The notes under the pieces: generated by a model
Databases searched by the model: none
The model's input: the letters and a program-made list of their open reading frames with translations, nothing else
What the model was told of the DNA's origin: nothing
Translations under genes and position numbers: made by a program
In this document: positions 5,866 through 6,553 of the stretch, piece after piece
How the letters are laid out: each line of letters opens with the position of its first letter
Position numbering within the stretch: the first letter of the stretch is position 1
NCBI GenBank assembly: GCA_024650095.1
Contig: JANKMV010000118.1
Coordinates: forward strand, 1-6,553
Source of the DNA: Bacillota bacterium
GTDB taxonomy: Bacteria; Bacillota; Dethiobacteria; Dethiobacterales; Dethiobacteraceae
Reading direction: 5' to 3'
DNA: 6,553 nt

Positions 5866-5879
5866 TTTCTCTAAGGAAA
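5866..5879. promoter_or_regulatory. Possible MntR/DtxR-type operator
   Basis: TTTCCTTAGAGAAA on the minus strand is an imperfect palindrome that differs at two central positions from TTTCCTTAAGGAAA, which resembles the Bacillus mntH-type MntR operator as I recall it. It lies about 30 bp upstream of the feo -35 box, next to a gene for an MntR-like protein. Confidence 0.3.
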
Positions 5880-5930
5880 CCTTTTGCTAGTAGACTATGC
5901 TATGACAATAAATTTGGTGAAATTTTCATT

Positions 5931-5958
5931 AAAAAAACCCGACAATGTCGGGTTTTTT
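5931..5958. terminator. Bidirectional intrinsic terminator at the end of the regulator gene
   Basis: CCCGAC-AAT-GTCGGG is flanked by seven A on one side and six T on the other, so it works on either strand. The stem overlaps the final bases of the regulator stop region (TAA at 5959-5957). It should end the regulator transcript ahead of the feo promoter. Confidence 0.9.
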
Positions 5959-6433
5959 AGTCTTCCATAATATGACGAAATTCCCAGGCGCGTAGTTGCT
6001 CAAGGCCGTCTTCCTTTTCATTCACTTGATTTTGTTGCAAAGCGTGAAAGGATTGCAGCAATTTAGGGTTTGATTCAAAGTAAGTAATAAGGTTATTGAT
6101 TAGCTCCATGGTTTTTGGAGTGATATAGTGCTCGATACCCTCGACCTGCTCATCAATTCCTGACTGTGCATTTAACAAGTGTAAAAACGTTTTTAAGGTT
6201 GAATCTCGCCACATTAAAAAGCTACCGTATTCTTCACCTTTTGGAGTCAGTGCAATGTTTCGGTATTTTTCATATTTAATGAAACCAAATTCATCAAGTT
6301 TTTGAATCATCTTTGTAATACTAGATGCCTGGAACTGCAAAGCTTCTGACAGATCGACCGCACGAACGTATCCTTTTTCTTTAACTAACCGATAGATCAT
6401 TTCTAGGTAATCCTCCATGCTTTCGGTAAGCAA
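5957..6433 (-). CDS. DtxR/MntR-family metal-dependent transcriptional regulator
   Basis: A 158-residue cytoplasmic DNA-binding repressor of the MntR/DtxR family, lacking the C-terminal SH3 domain of DtxR and so MntR-like in size. The N-terminal winged helix (about 5-70) has SMEDYLEMIY, the recognition-helix segment SSITKMIQKLDEFGFIKYEKYR and the wing end LTPKGEEYG. The dimerisation domain has VEGIEHYITPKTMELI. By alignment with Bacillus subtilis MntR, metal ligands Asp8, Glu11, Glu98, Glu101 and His102 are kept, but the position of MntR His77 is Asp77 here (MWRDSTLKTF). This may shift preference toward Fe(II). The start is TTG at 6433, giving the canonical ligand spacing (Asp8/Glu11), with a GGGGGAG purine run 5 nt upstream. 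It sits directly upstream of feoA on the same strand and is the obvious candidate regulator of the feo operon. Confidence 0.9.
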   Translation of the reverse strand: MLTESMEDYLEMIYRLVKEKGYVRAVDLSEALQFQASSITKMIQKLDEFGFIKYEKYRNIALTPKGEEYGSFLMWRDSTLKTFLHLLNAQSGIDEQVEGIEHYITPKTMELINNLITYFESNPKLLQSFHALQQNQVNEKEDGLEQLRAWEFRHIMED

Positions 6434-6553
6434 GTCGACTCCCCCTCATACCCGTTTAGCGTAGTCATATATTTTTAGTCTATGCCAACAAATAATGCGT
6501 AATGACACATCTACCTCAAGTTTATTCCATTTAGACACGGTGCTCATAACACT

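Larger units (their letters stand above)
5639..5956. promoter_or_regulatory. Intergenic control region and leader of the feo operon
   Basis: About 320 bases without a convincing gene. On the minus strand it holds, in order, the shared tail of the regulator terminator, a TAG(A/T)CTATGC motif (5888-5902), a palindrome resembling an MntR box (5866-5879), a TTGACA promoter with an inverted repeat over its -10 (5786-5834), a hairpin in the presumed 5' UTR (5749-5784) and the feoA ribosome binding site. An AAGGAGG (about 5807-5801) is followed only by a six-codon TTG frame or a frame that would need an ATT start, so I call no gene there. Confidence 0.6.

Noticed and set aside
5629..5960. Two overlapping plus-strand frames in the feo control region
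   Set aside because: No Shine-Dalgarno sequence, low-complexity composition, and overlap with the promoter, leader hairpin and terminator.

Overview
This window looks like a piece of chromosome from an anaerobic, endospore-forming Firmicute (Clostridia or Negativicutes type). The evidence is the moderately AT-rich base composition, strong AGGAGG-type ribosome binding sites, frequent TTG/GTG starts, a DUF3231 (spore-coat-F-like) protein, a FeoB transporter split into GTPase and membrane halves, and a tryptophanase. A likely selenoprotein fits the same group. Every gene I can support lies on the minus strand, so transcription runs from right to left.

Right part (about 6553 down to 3206): a DtxR/MntR-family metalloregulator ends in a bidirectional terminator. 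A leader of about 320 bases follows, with a good promoter, a candidate operator over its -10 box, and hairpins. Then comes a ferrous-iron uptake operon: feoA, a separate FeoB GTPase gene, and a separate FeoB membrane (Gate-domain) gene that overlaps the GTPase gene by 4 bases. The regulator probably controls this operon in response to Fe(II) or Mn(II). Its metal site differs from the Bacillus MntR site at one ligand (Asp in place of His77).

Middle part (about 3111 to 1277): a tRNA-Ser(CGA) gene whose 5' acceptor strand appears 2 nt short, followed by its own terminator. Next is an unrecognised 48-residue ORF with a CxxC motif whose stop codon directly abuts the GTG start of tryptophanase (tnaA). 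TnaA degrades tryptophan to indole, pyruvate and ammonia, and a strong terminator closes this unit.

Left part (about 1142 to 1): a DUF3231 ferritin-like/coat-F-like protein and, 22 bases downstream, an AhpC/2-Cys-type peroxiredoxin. The peroxiredoxin is the most interesting gene here. Its frame is intact from a TTG start at 616 to a TAA at 29 except for two in-frame TGA codons. One sits exactly at the peroxidatic cysteine position (x-TGA-Pro-Thr-Glu) and is followed at the right distance by a hairpin resembling a bacterial SECIS element. This suggests a selenocysteine peroxiredoxin. The other TGA, 14 codons upstream at a position usually held by Trp, is unexplained and keeps a decaying pseudogene possible. 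A terminator hairpin is cut by the window edge.
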